From Mermis nigrescens (lineage: Eukaryota; Nematoda; Enoplea; Mermithida; Mermithidae): a DNA stretch of 64,000 bases. Each line of letters begins with the position of its first letter. Position 1 is the first letter of the stretch. The DNA lies in the NCBI GenBank assembly GCA_036768485.1, contig JAVLUZ010000343.1, positions 615,001 to 679,000 of the forward strand, read 5' to 3'. The notes under the pieces were generated by a model, which was not told the origin of the DNA, did not search any database, and saw only the letters and a program-made list of their open reading frames with translations. This document shows positions 36,055 to 49,319 of this stretch, one piece after another. Made by a program: the position numbers and the translations under genes.

Positions 36055-36180
36055 TTGGTGCCAGCTGATGATCTAAGCCTAAGAAAAGATGGGGCAAAAA
36101 TTGCTCCACTCGCTTCGCTCGCTCCGCAATTTTTGCCCCATTTGTCTCAGGCTTACATCATCCCCTGGCACCAATGTGAA
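36055..36180. mobile_element. Foldback element 3
   Basis: Arms GATTGGTGCCAG...AAGCCTAAG...GGGGCAAAAATTGC and the inverse GCAATTTTTGCCCC...CAGGCTT...CTGGCACCAAT. The loop is CTCGCTTCGCTCGC-like. Shares arm ends (TTGGTGCCAG) with foldback 2. Confidence 0.75.
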
Positions 36181-38030
36181 GGCACATACTAAGCCTAAGC
36201 CTAAAAAATAAATATTAGAAGAGACTCAGGAAGAAAATGACGCTAGCACCCTTATTTGTCAAAATATGCGTAATCCTTCCCTTTCTAACTAACACTAACA
36301 AAAAATATTGATCACCGGATGGTTTACATGGCCATTATTATAATTACTGAAGTGTAAATTCTCACTCACTTTTATCTCTTGATTTCCGTGCTGAACCAGA
36401 CAGTCGTACGCCTTTCAGCAGTCGCTGGATAAAATTTCGTATATCAATAGTTTCGAGCGTTCGATTAATGTGCCACTTTGAAACAAAATCTGATGATAAA
36501 AATTCGTTTATCAACAGTTTCGAGCGTTCCACAAAATGTGCCATGTCAAAACGAAATCTGATTTCCATATCAATAGCCGCTGTCAAAATGGTTAATTTCA
36601 ATGCTCCGCCACACCTATCAGATTTTTAATCCGGCTCTTTCGATACTAACTAATTGACAATCTTATACCAATTGTCAGTGTTTCGCTGAATTGTCGGATA
36701 GCTATTTAATTTCTGTAAGATTAAGGTACATTCTTAGAATGCAGCAACTGCGCAAAGCATAACAATCTTGATCACAATCCAATATACAAAATGCATATTA
36801 CACAGCAGCACGGTAGAGCGTAAACAACCGGAATAAGCAATTCTTGCGTCCGGAACAACGTAAATCACTCATATGATTGATAAAAAATTTGCATAGAAAA
36901 GCAACGTCGACTTCCACGTGAGCATAAGGTTACTAATCTAAAACTATCCGTAATAAATAATTCTCGCTGACCGAACAAGCGCCTACTACGTAAATCACTC
37001 ATGATAATAAAAAATTTGCATGGAGAACCTACTTCGACTTTCACGGCGAGCAAAAGATTACTAATCTAACACCCTACAGTACATAGAGAATTGTCTTTTA
37101 GATATGTTCCACAGATCACCTGTCTGTGATGTTAAGCACAACATTTATCCAATGCATTAGGAACGGAGTGTTCTATCAAGGCAACAGTAAATGCGCCTAA
37201 CTTAGATTCTTTTATGATAGTCACGTAAACTTACATTGACCGATCGCAGTGTATTCATTTAAGTACATAATGTTCGTTCAAGCAATACATAGAAACCAAT
37301 AAATGCATTGTGGATAGTTATGTACCTAGGTCCTTTATAAACGTTCATCGTGTGCACGTATGCTCGAATTAACCTGTTCTTCTTTAATTCATAATAGATT
37401 CATCAATCGTCAGCATTATCGCCATCGCCTTCGCTAATGAACATATTACCTATGTACCTACTTACATACCTATGTACACAAGACAATTCGATCAATCATT
37501 GCGACGATTTTTGCAGTCGCCTTCCCTAAACATTGCGTACCTACATACAAACAAACGTATGCATCAGTATACATTAGATCAATCAATACGCGTTTACGGC
37601 AGTCGCCTTCCCATGCTTTGTGCTTCTATCACTTTACAACTTCATTCCTCAATTTCTCCCCTTCTTAATGCTTTCCGTCGATAATTTCTTTTGAATATCT
37701 TCCTTACAACTACTAATCTTTCGATAAATCCCCATTAATTTAAATTCTGTGACTTCTATCTATTCTAGAATTAAGCCCACATTTCGAATCTGACTGCCAG
37801 CAACATTCTCTCGTTTACTCAGATGCTATCGACCGCACACATACGCCCTTATAATATGACTATGTTAATACATATGTGAACCAGCTACACAAATGCCCAG
37901 CCTTTTACTCGGTCAATAATGCCGACCGCCACTTAATTCTTTCGAATATGAACTCCCCATCCCAAAGTCAGTTAGAAAATGTCTTTTTCGTACGAAATCC
38001 AAGAACTACCATACGGTTTTGGATTTTTGG
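36181..38030. other. Gene-free stretch with short tandem duplications
   Basis: Tandem pairs: 36433-36580 (TTTCGAGCGTTC units of about 70 bp), 36837-37078 (CGTAAATCACTCAT units of about 125 bp) and 37490-37620 (GCAGTCGCCTTCCC repeated). The SINE-like copy 3 tail lies at 37770-37897. No exon is supported. Confidence 0.45.
37770..37897 (+). repeat. SINE-like repeat, copy 3 (3' part)
   Basis: From ACATTTCGAATCTGAC to AGCTACACAAATGCCC, nearly identical to the 3' part of copy 1. A short inverted piece (AGCTGGTTCACATATG) also occurs near 35351. Confidence 0.6.
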
Positions 38031-38038
38031 GATTTCAC

Positions 38039-38308
38039 TATTCGTGGGCAGCAAGAAAATTCTGGGGGGGGGTGCAAGATTTTTTTGAAGGTCGAAAAAT
38101 GGCCTTAAAAATGGTGGTATGGCGATAAAAACACCATTTTTCGACGTTTCTCATCAAGCACTATCCATTGGCATCAAAATTGCAAAAAAAAAAACGAAAA
38201 AAAAATTTTCAAAAATTGAATTCTGGGGGGGTATTTTGATTTCTGGGGGGGGGGGGTATTTGGTTTCTGGGGGTGCATACCCCCCAAACCCCCCCACGCC
38301 CAGGTGTG
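38039..38308 (+). mobile_element. R1 copy with perfect target duplication
   Basis: Ends TATTCGTGGGCAGC and CGCCCAGGTGTG. GATTTCAC is repeated at 38031-38038 and 38309-38316. Confidence 0.9.
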
Positions 38309-38444
38309 GATTTCACCCCCTGCCGACCCTAACTTTGTGTACTTATAGCCTGCAGTCTTCTATACTCAGCTTATAAGCTCATAAGCTTACAACTTAATGA
38401 CCTTCTTAAGAACTGAAAGCAAAACAAGAAATCAGGTTATTGGA

Positions 38445-38520
38445 TGGTGTAAGGGTGGGAGCATTGGATAAGAAATCAAGAAGTCGTGTGTTCAAGCTCA
38501 GCCACGAGTGACCTTTTTTT
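38445..38520 (+). repeat. tRNA-like SINE fragment (tentative)
   Basis: A B-box-like GTGTTCAAGCTC near 38489, an A-box-like segment about 40 bp before it, and a run of seven Ts after GTGACC, as in pol III SINEs. It is a single copy here and the cloverleaf does not close. Confidence 0.25.
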
Positions 38521-38699
38521 ATTTTTTTTAAATTTATAATATGAAGAGCTGTGCAACCTATAATTGTGTAGGTTGGAATAATTAAATGAAACATACGGCA
38601 CACAACGCTTCACCACATATAAGCATGGGGATGAGGCAGGAACCCCGAGAATATGAACCACTAAAAAACGAGGAAACATTGTGTGTTCATATATGCAAT

Positions 38700-38935
38700 G
38701 GCTAGAAATTTCGGGTGGGGGTCTGCGGCCATTTTAGGGGGAACGGATTGAATGAAGTCCTATTTTTGGTTCAAAATAGCAAAAAAAGCACCTAAAAATG
38801 GCCGAAAACGCAAGATTTTCTCTAAAAATTCTTAAACTAGAAAGCTGGTCAAAATTTTTCAGACTTTGGTGGATTAGGTGAATGACCAACTTTGGCTGGG
38901 GTATCCCCTATCCTCTTTTTATACGTCTATGCATG
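38700..38935 (+). repeat. R5 repeat
   Basis: GAAATTTCGGGTGGGGG, GGCCATTTTAGGGGGAACG and later GACCAACTTTGGCTGGG. The same ordered blocks lie at 49380-49750, 52160-52325 and 59010-59205, so this is a further dispersed family. Confidence 0.5.
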
Positions 38936-38988
38936 TTCTTCGTGAACTTCACTGATTTATTCAAATATTATCTACAAAAAGTCGGGTA

Positions 38989-40564
38989 CTAGCAAGGAAA
39001 AATGCTCCTATGGAACAAAAAAGGACAAATACTCGTATACTTGGAAACATGCATTATTGAGGATGTAAAAGACGGGGACTAGGAAAAGTCACCTATGCAT
39101 GCATGCATGCTAAAAAATTAGACTTTTTCTTTGCAATGCTAAAATTGAAGTATATTCTGCTGCCTCTGAAAATAAAGGTGTAAAACATTTCTTGTTGGTT
39201 CACTTACAGAAGTGATTTGTTGCTTATTAATATCTCATTTTTTGATGATACGTATACAGCCAATATTTAATGATATGATTAATGAATTGTGGAATTTGCA
39301 TCTTATTTGTTATGTTTTGTGTTCTACATACTTACATACTTAAATTCTCCTTCTGTTATTATGCACTGTCGTCCTGATTCACTCGTAATTCTTATTATCT
39401 TTCTAATTATTCTTGCCAGCCTTATACATTTTAGTGCTAAATATTGTTTAGGCGCGTGTTTAGTCCGTGTTAGAATTAGCGCCTTTGCTGTGTTAACTAA
39501 ATTCGATGCGCTTAAAGTTAATAATCTGCAAGATTTGTCCTTTTCACTTTAAGTGATCACTTCCATTTGGATAACACTGTTTGTGTTTTTCTTCTATAGG
39601 CCGCAGAATATACTTCGATTTTTGCATTTTTAAGAGAAAGCCTATTTTAGCACGCATTTATGCAGTTCCGTATCCAGGGGCGATAGGGGGCACGTACCTC
39701 CTCCCCGCCCCCGAAATGAAATATGAGAATGATGTTTTCCTTCTCTCCCCCTTTGCTTTTTTTAGTCAAAAATCGCTAAAAAATTTCGGCGCTTTGCGCC
39801 AAATTCCAAATTTATAATTAGAGTCCCCTTAGTCCCTATCGCGCGGTTTAAAAGCTCAATTTTTATGCTTTAAACAACCTTAAGCGTATTTTGCATCTTT
39901 GCCTACTGCTCTGCATAAATTTTATGCATAAAATGAGATTTGTTCAAGAGGGTGTCCATTTTATTATCACCATATTTAGGGCATCTGGATGGCAAAATTT
40001 ACAAAGTGTACAGCTCTATTAAAAATAATAATAATATTTATTGGATATGAATGTTACTTTAAATATTACAGTTTACGTACCCAATAATGTGAAACGTGCA
40101 CGCAAATAGAAACATATGAGAACAACATGGGAGTATTCAATGTTATGCGTTCTATAAGATCTAATGCATGACACGTGGTTACTGGTATATACAAAAAAAT
40201 AAAAATCAGATGAAATTGAAGAGCTAAATAAACGAAAATTTGCGAAACTTGTCAAATAAATGCAAAAAAGAAAAGTGTATTGGTAAGTAAAGCAAAGGCG
40301 TACAGGGAGTGCTCTTACATACGCCCCCTTAAGAAATTCTAATGAAAAAAGTAAATTTTGGTGGTGTTTTTGATTCATCCTTTGGTTATGTTTTTAAAAA
40401 TTTTGGTGGTGTCCCCCCAAAGCCAAATCCTGGATACAGGCCTGCATGCATGTATAGGTGACTTTTTCCTAGTCCCCGTCTTTTACATCCTCAATAATGC
40501 ATGTTTCCAAGTGCATATATTCGTCCTTTTTTTGTTCCAAAGGAGCATTTTTCCTTGCTAGTAT
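38989..40564. mobile_element. Inverted repeat pair of about 125 bp flanking 1.3 kb
   Basis: 38989-39112 (GTACTAGCAAGGAAAAATGC ... GACGGGGACTAGGAAAAAGT-like ... CATGCATGCATGC) is the reverse complement, with few changes, of 40437-40564. The arms may be TIRs of one transposon or two opposed repeats. The interior is AT-rich with weak open frames (39289-39552, 40073-40378) that I do not recognise. Confidence 0.55.
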
Positions 40565-41199
40565 ATACATATGTATGTAGTTATGTATTTCCCTACATGT
40601 TCATAAACTTTTAGGCTTATTAACATACGGCTCGATGCTATCAAGAGTAGTTTGCTCTCTTCGTTACTCCAGGCCGTCGTTGTCGATAACGGGCTTTAAT
40701 AGTCTGACTAAAGCCGTAAGCTTTTTGTTTTTCATAGGATTAGAGCGAGTTGTATGGAATTTATGGGGGGATGCTTCCTCAAGAGTTCTGAATCATTGTT
40801 GAAAAGAACTCCAAACAAGTTTTTCTTGAATTTTGTACAAGGTTTTTCGAATAAATATACTGTTTTTTGCCTCAGGAAGATTACTACGGCAATTTGTGGG
40901 GTCCCTGACAATGAAAATTACAAAAATTTATCGACACAGTGCAAAGCGTCGAAAAACGTGTTCATTTTGTGCGTTTTCAATGACAGAGACTTCAAAACGC
41001 TGAATTTGTGGGAAACGCCAAGAATTTTCTTGTTCTCGCTGTCCGAAACTTTATTTTGAAGCTTCCGTCTGACAAAGAAAAGAGAAAATTGTCAAACTGG
41101 TTCAAATCTATGTATTTTCTCGTCCTTCCCATCACGGTTTTTTTGTACTCGGCAAAGATTTTTCCCGATGTACAAAGACTTTTCGTTACCGTCTTTGTA

Positions 41200-41880
41200 C
41201 ATGTACAAAGATTTTTGGGAAGACAAAAATTGCAAAAAAGGTCTGAAATTCCGAAAATTTTCGGCGCTTCGCGCCGAAATGAGTAATTGTGTGTTAATGG
41301 CAGAAATTGCATTTCAAAAGTGGAAAATGTCAAATTTTTCGGCGCTTAGCGCCGTTTTAAGACGATTCCTAGTGATTTTGCCCTTAGAGACCCAGAAATT
41401 AGCTAAAACACACTACGGAAAGTCGAAGAACTCTGTTTTTACCACACTAAAATCGCTGCTGTACCATATTATAGTACCCAAAAATTTTGCGTGTACAAAA
41501 TGTACAAAGATTTTCAGGAAGACAAAAACTGTAAAAAGATGTAAAATTCCCACAATTTGTCGGCGCTTCGCTCCGAACTGATAAATTATTTGTCCTATAT
41601 ATCTTTAAAATGGCAGAATTTGCATTTAGAATGGAAAAATTTCAACATTTTTCGACGCTTGCGCCGTTTTCAGATAATTTTTAGTAATTTTGGCGTCAGA
41701 AACCCAGAAATTAGCTAAAATACATTACCAAAGATAGAAAACCCTGTTTCACCACACTAAAATCGCTACTGTACTATATTATAGTACACAAAAATTTGCA
41801 TGTTCAAAATGTACAAAGACTTTTGGGGACCATCTTTGAACATGTACAAACGGACCTTGTACAAAAAAAACACTGCTTCC
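41200..41880. repeat. Sat300 array, second locus
   Basis: More than two units of the repeat at 1-797 in the same orientation, with GCGC palindromes near 41262, 41340, 41560 and 41650. Confidence 0.75.
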
Positions 41881-42818
41881 CATGACATTCAAATGAAGTT
41901 TAAGTGAGAAGACAAAAATGTCTCAAATCACGAAATTATTGTAAAACTGAAATGCCCTGAAATATTTTCTCCAATTTAAACTCTTAAACTCTATACTGGA
42001 GATTTTTAAAGAGGAGTAACAGATATTAGCGCCGGAAAATTTTGATATTTTTCACTTTCAATCTTATTTTTTTTTATTGTAAAAACACTTTTTATCATAT
42101 ATGCTTGATTTTGACGCAAAGTATGGAAAATTTCTTGGAAAATTTCTCGAAGTTTTCATTATTTCTGTTCCCCGAATGATATTCTGTACCTGTACACGGA
42201 CGGTCCCGGAAGTGGATGTACTTCCGGACAAATTTTTTCCGAATGCAAAAAATACAAAAAATAAAAGGCAAAATGTTATCGAATCGATAAAGCTATCTAA
42301 TTTTTCAAAAGCTTGGAACGGAACCCCAAGTAGTTTTCATACGCATGCAGTATTTTTGTATACATAATCGCATACATGTAACGGCTAGGAATCTTGAATG
42401 GGGTCCGCGGCCATTTTTAGGGGATATGATTTTTCTGAACTCCCAGAACATTCCGAAATTACTGTCTTGCATTAAGTTTTGCGGTTTTCCGCGTAAAACT
42501 AAAACAGGAAATAATAAATCGGCGTGAAGCGCCGGAAAATTTTGATATGTTCACTACTTTTAACTGAAGCATGGGCTTCTAAGTTGAGAAATGTAGTTTA
42601 AAATAAAGGAAAATTTCCCGCTAAATAGCTCGTAATTGTGCTATAACCGTATTTGGCCTCTCCTTTTAGTAGACTCCGGTATTTTTTCAGTTTCCCTTTG
42701 GGTGACATTTGGAAAAAATAGGAATAATTTTTAATTTCGGTGTAAGGACGGGGCGGGTCTTCCTTGCCCCCCCCCGGCTGGTTACGCCTCTGCGTGTAGA
42801 CATACTATGAATTCATTC

Positions 42819-42988
42819 CAGGCGCGTAGCTTCGGGGGAATGGGGGTCCGACCCTCCCAAAATTCAGAAAAATCGGAAAAATAGGACTTTTTACACCTTA
42901 TTTTGTGCTATTTTTGGCTTTTTTGGGCTTAGTCCACCCCAAAAATTGGTGTTGGTCCCCCAAAATAGGACGGCCAGCTGCGTGCCTG
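42819..42988 (-). mobile_element. R3 copy 1
   Basis: 170 bp with inverted ends CAGGCGCGTAGCT and AGCTGCGTGCCTG. Interior blocks GACTTTTTACACC, TGTGCTATTTTTGGC and CCAAAATAGGACGGCC are shared with the other R3 copies. Confidence 0.75.
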
Positions 42989-43235
42989 ATGAATTCTCGG
43001 TTATGTCATAATGCTACCTCTTCAGATTTGTAAGATTAATTAAATAATGAATACTTATAAATTAAAATAATCTTGTCTTAACTTTTTTGTTATCTAGCAA
43101 CGATCCAATGCGTTGCATTTCAAAATACACATCAAAATAATGATAGTAAATATTTTTGGACTTAAATACAACGGAGATTTCTTGTGTTCTAACAATCCAA
43201 TCCCTTTCATCAATCATACTTCTTATGATCTAGAT

Positions 43236-43600
43236 CATAGATGCACAAGGTCGGGGTCGGCAGGGGGGTGAAATCCTAGAAATCCAAAACAGTAAATTTA
43301 ACAAGCGCGATTTGTTTTGCTGTTTAAGCGATCCAAATGGTCAAAATAGCCGATTAAACGTTTTTTCGTGATAATATCGCATTTTTAAAGCATTTTCAGT
43401 CTATTTTGACTGCACCATATCACTTTTAACGTTGAAGAAATATAAAAATTGGTCAATTTTAGCCGCTTTCATTTTTACTGCTTTTTACCTCAAAAATGAT
43501 GTAAAAAACGTTTAATCAGCTCAAGATCGCCGGACAGTACCTGTCCGGCTAACCCGTCAGCGTAGGGGGTTACCCCTCACCCCCACGTTGTGCATGTATG
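43236..43600 (+). mobile_element. R4 copy 1
   Basis: Starts CATAGATGCACAAGG and ends TTGTGCATGTATG (inverted ends). Flanks ATCTAGAT and ATCTAAAT match at 7 of 8. Near 43530 it contains the perfect hairpin GCCGGACAG-TAC-CTGTCCGGC. Confidence 0.75.
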
Positions 43601-44751
43601 ATCTAAATGAATTTCTCGATAAATTTAACAAGATATTTGCTTACTCAGCAGTCAGCACTGCTTTTTTTGTACAAAAACTTCGATTTTTTGTACAATCGTA
43701 AATCGGTCAAAAACTGCCTATACTTTGTGCACACAGATTGCTCAAAAATCTTTGTACGAGCCTCAAAATCTTTGTCCCGTGCAAAAATAAAAAACACTGG
43801 TATACACTGCTATGTAATTCACTTACATTATAGGTATTGGATTTTTTCAGAGTAGGAATATGTAACATCCCATGGAAAATTTATGTTTTTGAATTTATTT
43901 CTCGAATTGCGTATGCTGTAATATGTATGCGACTTCTGTTTGTTACCTACGTAGCGTTTTTTAATAGCTCAACTTTCTTATTTCTTCAATATTGAAATGC
44001 ATACAATGTAAAAATTCTAAAAATTGAGGTAAGGAAGAAGCTTTTCATATTATTTAGACTTGAAGAGTTTTATATTAAAGAAATTCATATCAACTTTACC
44101 TAAGTTTTAGTATTTGTTGTCATATATTTATGCTTGAAAAGCTGCTTTTTTGACTCGTTAGAAGCTTCCCATTTTTCCTTCAAAATTAATAAATTTTTAG
44201 ATGTTTTTTTTCAATAACTCAGTGATTACCCAAAATTATATTTGAATGTGCGTAAAATCGATCGCTAATTAGCATCAAGTTTTTTAGTCGAATACCTCTT
44301 TAAATGACGAGGAATGCATTGGTGTCTAATTTCTGTAATATTTTTATTATAAAAGAATTCACAAATGTCTTTGCAAGACCTCCAAAATAGAATTGTTTCA
44401 TTCGCTTTACAGCATTCGTGTTTTCAAAGCTCCTCAGTCCTCTGCAATTTTAGTTTAATCTTCCTTCAAGCATTATGTTTTATTTATTTATTATTTTATT
44501 TATTTTTTTATTATTTTTTATTCATTTATTTTGTTTGTTCTATGTACTGTACGTCGCTGCGTTATTTAGGTATTTGTATATATGTAAATTGTATAAGTTA
44601 GACCTAATCGAAAATACTCAGTAATTCAATGCTTAGGTTGGATGCCAGCGATGCGAACATACGGCCGCGTCTTCTCACGTGGTGAGAATTTTTTCGCTGA
44701 ATTTTCATATAATATTTATTTAGTAGGGATGCAGCGGGTAGTGAATTTCTG

Positions 44752-44985
44752 CATACCTGGGCGTGGGAGGTATGCAACCCTCCCCAGAAACCAAAATAAT
44801 CCCCAGAATTCAACTTTTGAAATTTTTTTGTTTTTTCGCAATTTTTTGATGCCAATTGATAGTGCTCGATGAAAGACGTTGAAAAATGGAGTTTTTTCGC
44901 CATACTACCATTTTTAAGGCTATTTTTGACCTTTGAAAAATCTTGCACGCAAACCTCCCCAGAATTTCGATGCCGTTAACCTATG
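44752..44985 (-). mobile_element. R1 copy
   Basis: Ends CATACCTGGGCGTGGG and GTTAACCTATG with the usual core. No clear target duplication. Confidence 0.8.
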
Positions 44986-45887
44986 CTTGGGTGGTCTTTT
45001 GTTGCCTATCAGTGAGGGCAAATATAAAACTTTTTGAGGGCAAGAAGCCCAAAATGGGACAACAAAAATCGGCGAAAAAATATCACTGAGCATTAAAAAG
45101 GTAGTTTTTCGTGCTCTATTGTTAATTCCAAATTTTGAGGCCATTGAAGCTGGATGAAGCGTCTTATATCAGGTCTTTCATTCCCATCTGACCCCCACGC
45201 TGAACTAACCCCGCAAACCATCCGTCCTGTGAAACTATGTAAACTATGGTGTCTTCAATTTGTGTTGTACGCCAAAACTTTTTTTACGACTTTTAGCAGT
45301 GCAATTTAGCAATTTGTGGGTCCCTGGCAATAAAAAAGCAATAATTTGTCGATTGTAACAAATTTTCGTATCTTTGGTGTTTTCGGTTTGAATTTGAGCT
45401 TTTTTGATGACACACGTATACTTCAGAAATCAGGAGATTGAATTCGCAAAACGCAAAACAATTTTGTCATTCTCATCTTCTGGAACAAAGACTTGAAATT
45501 CTATTGAGACTAATAAAGAATAAAATTACATAACTCATACAAAAATAATTTGCATATCTTGCTTGAGCTGTGCGTCTCACTTTGACTGAAATACTCTGCG
45601 CTACTGTTAAAAAATCTATCTTTTATTGTTCGCGTCTCGCATCAAGCGTTTTTCTCATTCAGTGATATATTTTACATTTATTCTTAACAAAATTGCTATT
45701 GTTTAAGTTTTCACTAGCCGCCTTAATTTAATTAATTCGCTAGATTATATAAGTACACGTGCGAACGCAGAATTTTTTAAGAGCGGGGGCGCTGGACATG
45801 AAGTGCCGAATATTTTGAAATTTTTCGATAACAAATATGCCCATTTTCATTATTTGCCATGCATCATCTTACCGTTTCAAAATTATT

Positions 45888-46058
45888 TCTGGGCGAAGCC
45901 GTCCTATTTAGGGGGACCAACACCAATTTTAGGGGGAATAAGCCCAAAAAAGGCCAAAAATAGCACAAAATAATGTTTAAAAAGTCCTATTTTTCCGATT
46001 TTTTTTCAATTTTGGGGTTGTTCGAACCCCCCCCTATTCCCCCAGAAATACGTGCCTG
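45888..46058 (+). mobile_element. R3 copy 2
   Basis: GCCGTCCTATTT, ACCAACACCAATTTT, AAAAAGTCCTATTTTTCC and TACGTGCCTG at the right end. The left terminus is degenerate. Confidence 0.7.
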
Positions 46059-46435
46059 AAGGCGGCGCCCCTAATAAGATCTGAGAGAATAAAATGAAAA
46101 ATTCATGCATCCTCCGATTCAGGCTAATCATTCTCATAGGTGAACTATAAAAGTGAAAAATAAATCAAGAATATGTTAACTGATCGAATAGCTACTCAGC
46201 AGTTAGATTTTGAGTTTTTATCAGTTCTTTAAAAGTGAGGCAAAAACACTAAATTTGAATCGCTGAAGTTGAATCCAAGTCTACATTTTCGCTACAGAAA
46301 CAGTCCAACTGTCAAATTTTAGTATTCGAATTCTTAAGTAATTTTAAATAGACCGTTTGTATGCTTCCTTACAATTGCCTGAATTGATTTTAGAAGAGAA
46401 TTTGAGATTTTTACTCCTTGATTATAAATGCTTTA

Positions 46436-46508
46436 GCCTCGGCCCGGGGCAAGCCTTGCCCCGGCCCGGGTCCCGGGCATAAGCCCGGCACGGGGCCGGG
46501 GCTCGGGA
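46436..46508. repeat. GC-rich remnant
   Basis: CGGCCCGGGGC-type repeats in AT-rich surroundings. Compositionally like the ends of the GC-rich hAT-like element but without its termini. Confidence 0.4.
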
Positions 46509-46635
46509 CATCCCTATCTAGCATAAATTAAAATACTATAAAACATCAATTGACAGAATGTTATAAAATTAAGGTAAAATACATGAAAAACATGCATAAC
46601 GCTTGATCGATTTGCGACTAGTTTAGCAAATTACA

Positions 46636-46810
46636 CAGACACGTATCTCTGGGGGAAATGGGGGCTTTAACCCCCCAAAATTCAGAAAAATAGGAAAAAT
46701 ATGACTTTTTAAACGTTATTTGGTGCTATTTTTGGCTTTTTTGGGATTAGTCCCCCCAAAAATTGGTGTTGGCCCCCCTCCCCAAAATAGGACGGCCAGC
46801 TTCGTGCCTG
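46636..46810 (-). mobile_element. R3 copy 3
   Basis: Left end CAGACACGTATC, right end AGCTTCGTGCCTG. Interior as in R3 copy 1. Confidence 0.7.
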
Positions 46811-48539
46811 AATATAAAGGGGAGTTTTTTGGTTCGCTCTGCTTCTTGGACTTATTTTTAATTGTAAACTTGATTAAATTTAAATTGGATTCTGAATAAA
46901 TTAAATTTTTAAATTAATTACGAATCATATTTTTAAATTTAGGCATCTGATGTACAGTTTGTTTTGAGGCCCATGTATCTGCTGTAATATGGCGCATGGT
47001 ATTACGTCAAAGGGGTTTTTTCGAAATTTTTAATAATATTATTTGATTGGGGGGATTATAAAATTTATGCGATTTAAATTTAAAAATTTCATCAATTTTT
47101 TAATTTAGTTAAATTGCTAATCACTAGCTAGGTCTAAAGGTTCCGGGAATCGAAAAATTGCTGAAAAATCGATGGTATTATCCATGAATCTTTCTAGTTT
47201 CCGGGAATATTGTTGGTTTTTTCGGAATTGTGCAAGTAAAACGGATTTTCAGAGATTAAAAATATACATTCTTTAACCGACTCCTTTTTGGATTATTTGA
47301 ATTTCGGTAGCTTAGCTTTTGACAGATTTTGAATCGTCAAGTTTTAAGCAAAAGTAGTATATATCTGATCCCCTCTTTCTGAAATCAGCCGGAAAGAGCC
47401 CATTTCTGACAGTGGTGGTGCAAACGTGAAATTGGCACGTTAGTAATTTTGGAAAGGATTGGTCGACTATGAGGGGGAGGAGTAAATTATATTCTATTCT
47501 AATGCAAAATGGCTAAAAACGCCAAAAATGGCATAAAAATGCAGGTTTTGTCCAAAAGTGATTGTGAAAAGTCGAAAATCTCCAGCCTTTGGGGATTATG
47601 AAAAGACCGGCTTTGGGTGATGACCACAACCCGCCCCTGTTATATGTATGACTTCACTGCTTGTCTTACCAGTCATTAGAACACGTCTGCAAACAAATTT
47701 CCGCTAAGTCGTCAATAATAGCACCAAAATATTTATTTTTGGTAGATCTATCGATTTTTTGGGTTTCCTGGCCCCCATCATCCATAGAACAAGGGATAGG
47801 AAATCCCCTTTCTAAAGTTGATCGTCCCTCAATCCCCTCAAAGTCGGAAAATTTTTGACCCTCCCCGTCAAATAAAAATTTTTGACCCTCCCCCGTCAAC
47901 TCCAATTTTTGGCAAAATTTGTGTTTTTTAGGCTATTTTTACTTCTTTTTTGCCATTTCTGGTCAAGAAAGGAATTATTCACGTCCCCACTCCCTAAAGG
48001 TGGCCGGGAACCTCCATCCAACATTTCGAGCCTCTGCATGTATGATTGCTATTTCTGTCTGTCAATGATTATTTGATAATAAAATCAATACGTACTCTCG
48101 AATTAAAAAGTCGCTAAAAACGTATAAAACAGAATATTTCCCTTAATTTTCTAAAGAATTAAAAATTTTTTAGGTAGCGTAAAAGCTTTTCGCATGGATC
48201 AGTGGTAAACCTGATCAGCAACCTGCTAAAAACGCTCAAACTAGTACTTTTCTACGATATTTTTGTAAAAACTTGCAGGGGCTGAGAGGAAAAGAAACAC
48301 TATACCCCTAAGATGTGGGCATCCGCTCGAAATTCTGTGGGGTCAGCCCCGAGCAATTGTTAAAAAGTGTTTTTTGGCAGAAAAACGATAGGTACACGTC
48401 AAAAATACTGTTTTTCTGACATTTTAAACAATGCTTGTGCTTTTTAAAATATAAAATTCGTATGAAAATATTCGTTTAAATTGAACGTAATGTAGTCGAA
48501 GAATGTGTGCATGGCTGGAAAGTTTGACTCTATGAGCCA

Positions 48540-48760
48540 AAAAATCTAAAAATGTTCAATAAGTGCACTCTTTAAGATATTTTTGCGAAAATATCTTAAG
48601 ACTATTTCTTGATAAATATCTTAAAAATGTTTTTGAAAAAAAATTTGTTTTCTTCATAAATATCTTAATATCTTAATGATATTTTTTTTAATATCTTAAA
48701 GACACTTTTTAAGATATTCTTGTACTCTTTAAGATATTTTTGCGAAAAATCGACAATGCT
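48540..48760. repeat. AAGATATTT/AAATATCTT-rich simple repeat
   Basis: Eight or more ATATCTTAA or TTAAGATAT motifs in both orientations, able to form several nested hairpins. Confidence 0.6.
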
Positions 48761-48902
48761 GGGGATCGCACACACAATCATTTTACGAGGGAATTTTTAA
48801 ATTTTGAGAATTTTTGATTTTGGAACCATTTCAAAAATTTGATTTAGAATTTGGATTTTGGTCCCCCATTATAGGGATCAAACCCCCTCCTCCGCTCCTC
48901 TC

Positions 48903-49319
48903 CATTCATGCACATAGGGGGCTGAGGGGAGTATTACCCCCCTGGATGGTCAGCCGAACAGATACTGTCCGGCAATTTAGAGCTGATGGAACGTTTTTTG
49001 CATCACTTTTGAGGTCAAAAGCAGCTGAAGCGTCAAATTGTTTCCGGCGTTTCGCGCCAGATCAGTACTTTTAAGTACTGTTTACTCAAAAAGCGCCCAA
49101 AATTGTTAAATTTTTGCATTTTTCATTGTTAAAAGTGATATAATGCTGTCAGAATGGATTAAAAATTCTTTTAAAATGCGATATTACTAAAAAACGTTTT
49201 ATAAGCTGTTTTGACCAATTTGATCGTTAAAACAGCAAAAACGTGAACGTTAAATTTACTGCTTTGAATTTTCGGGATTTCACCACCCCCCCTGCCCACC
49301 CTGACCTTGTGCACCTATG
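48903..49319 (-). mobile_element. R4 copy 2
   Basis: Inverse orientation to copy 1: CATTCATGCACATAGGGG to CTTGTGCACCTATG, with ATACTGTCCGGC, ACGTTTTTTGCATCA and TTAAAAGTGATAT blocks. It additionally contains the palindrome GGCGTTTCGCGCC. It ends 0.7 kb before the first OXA1L exon. Confidence 0.7.
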
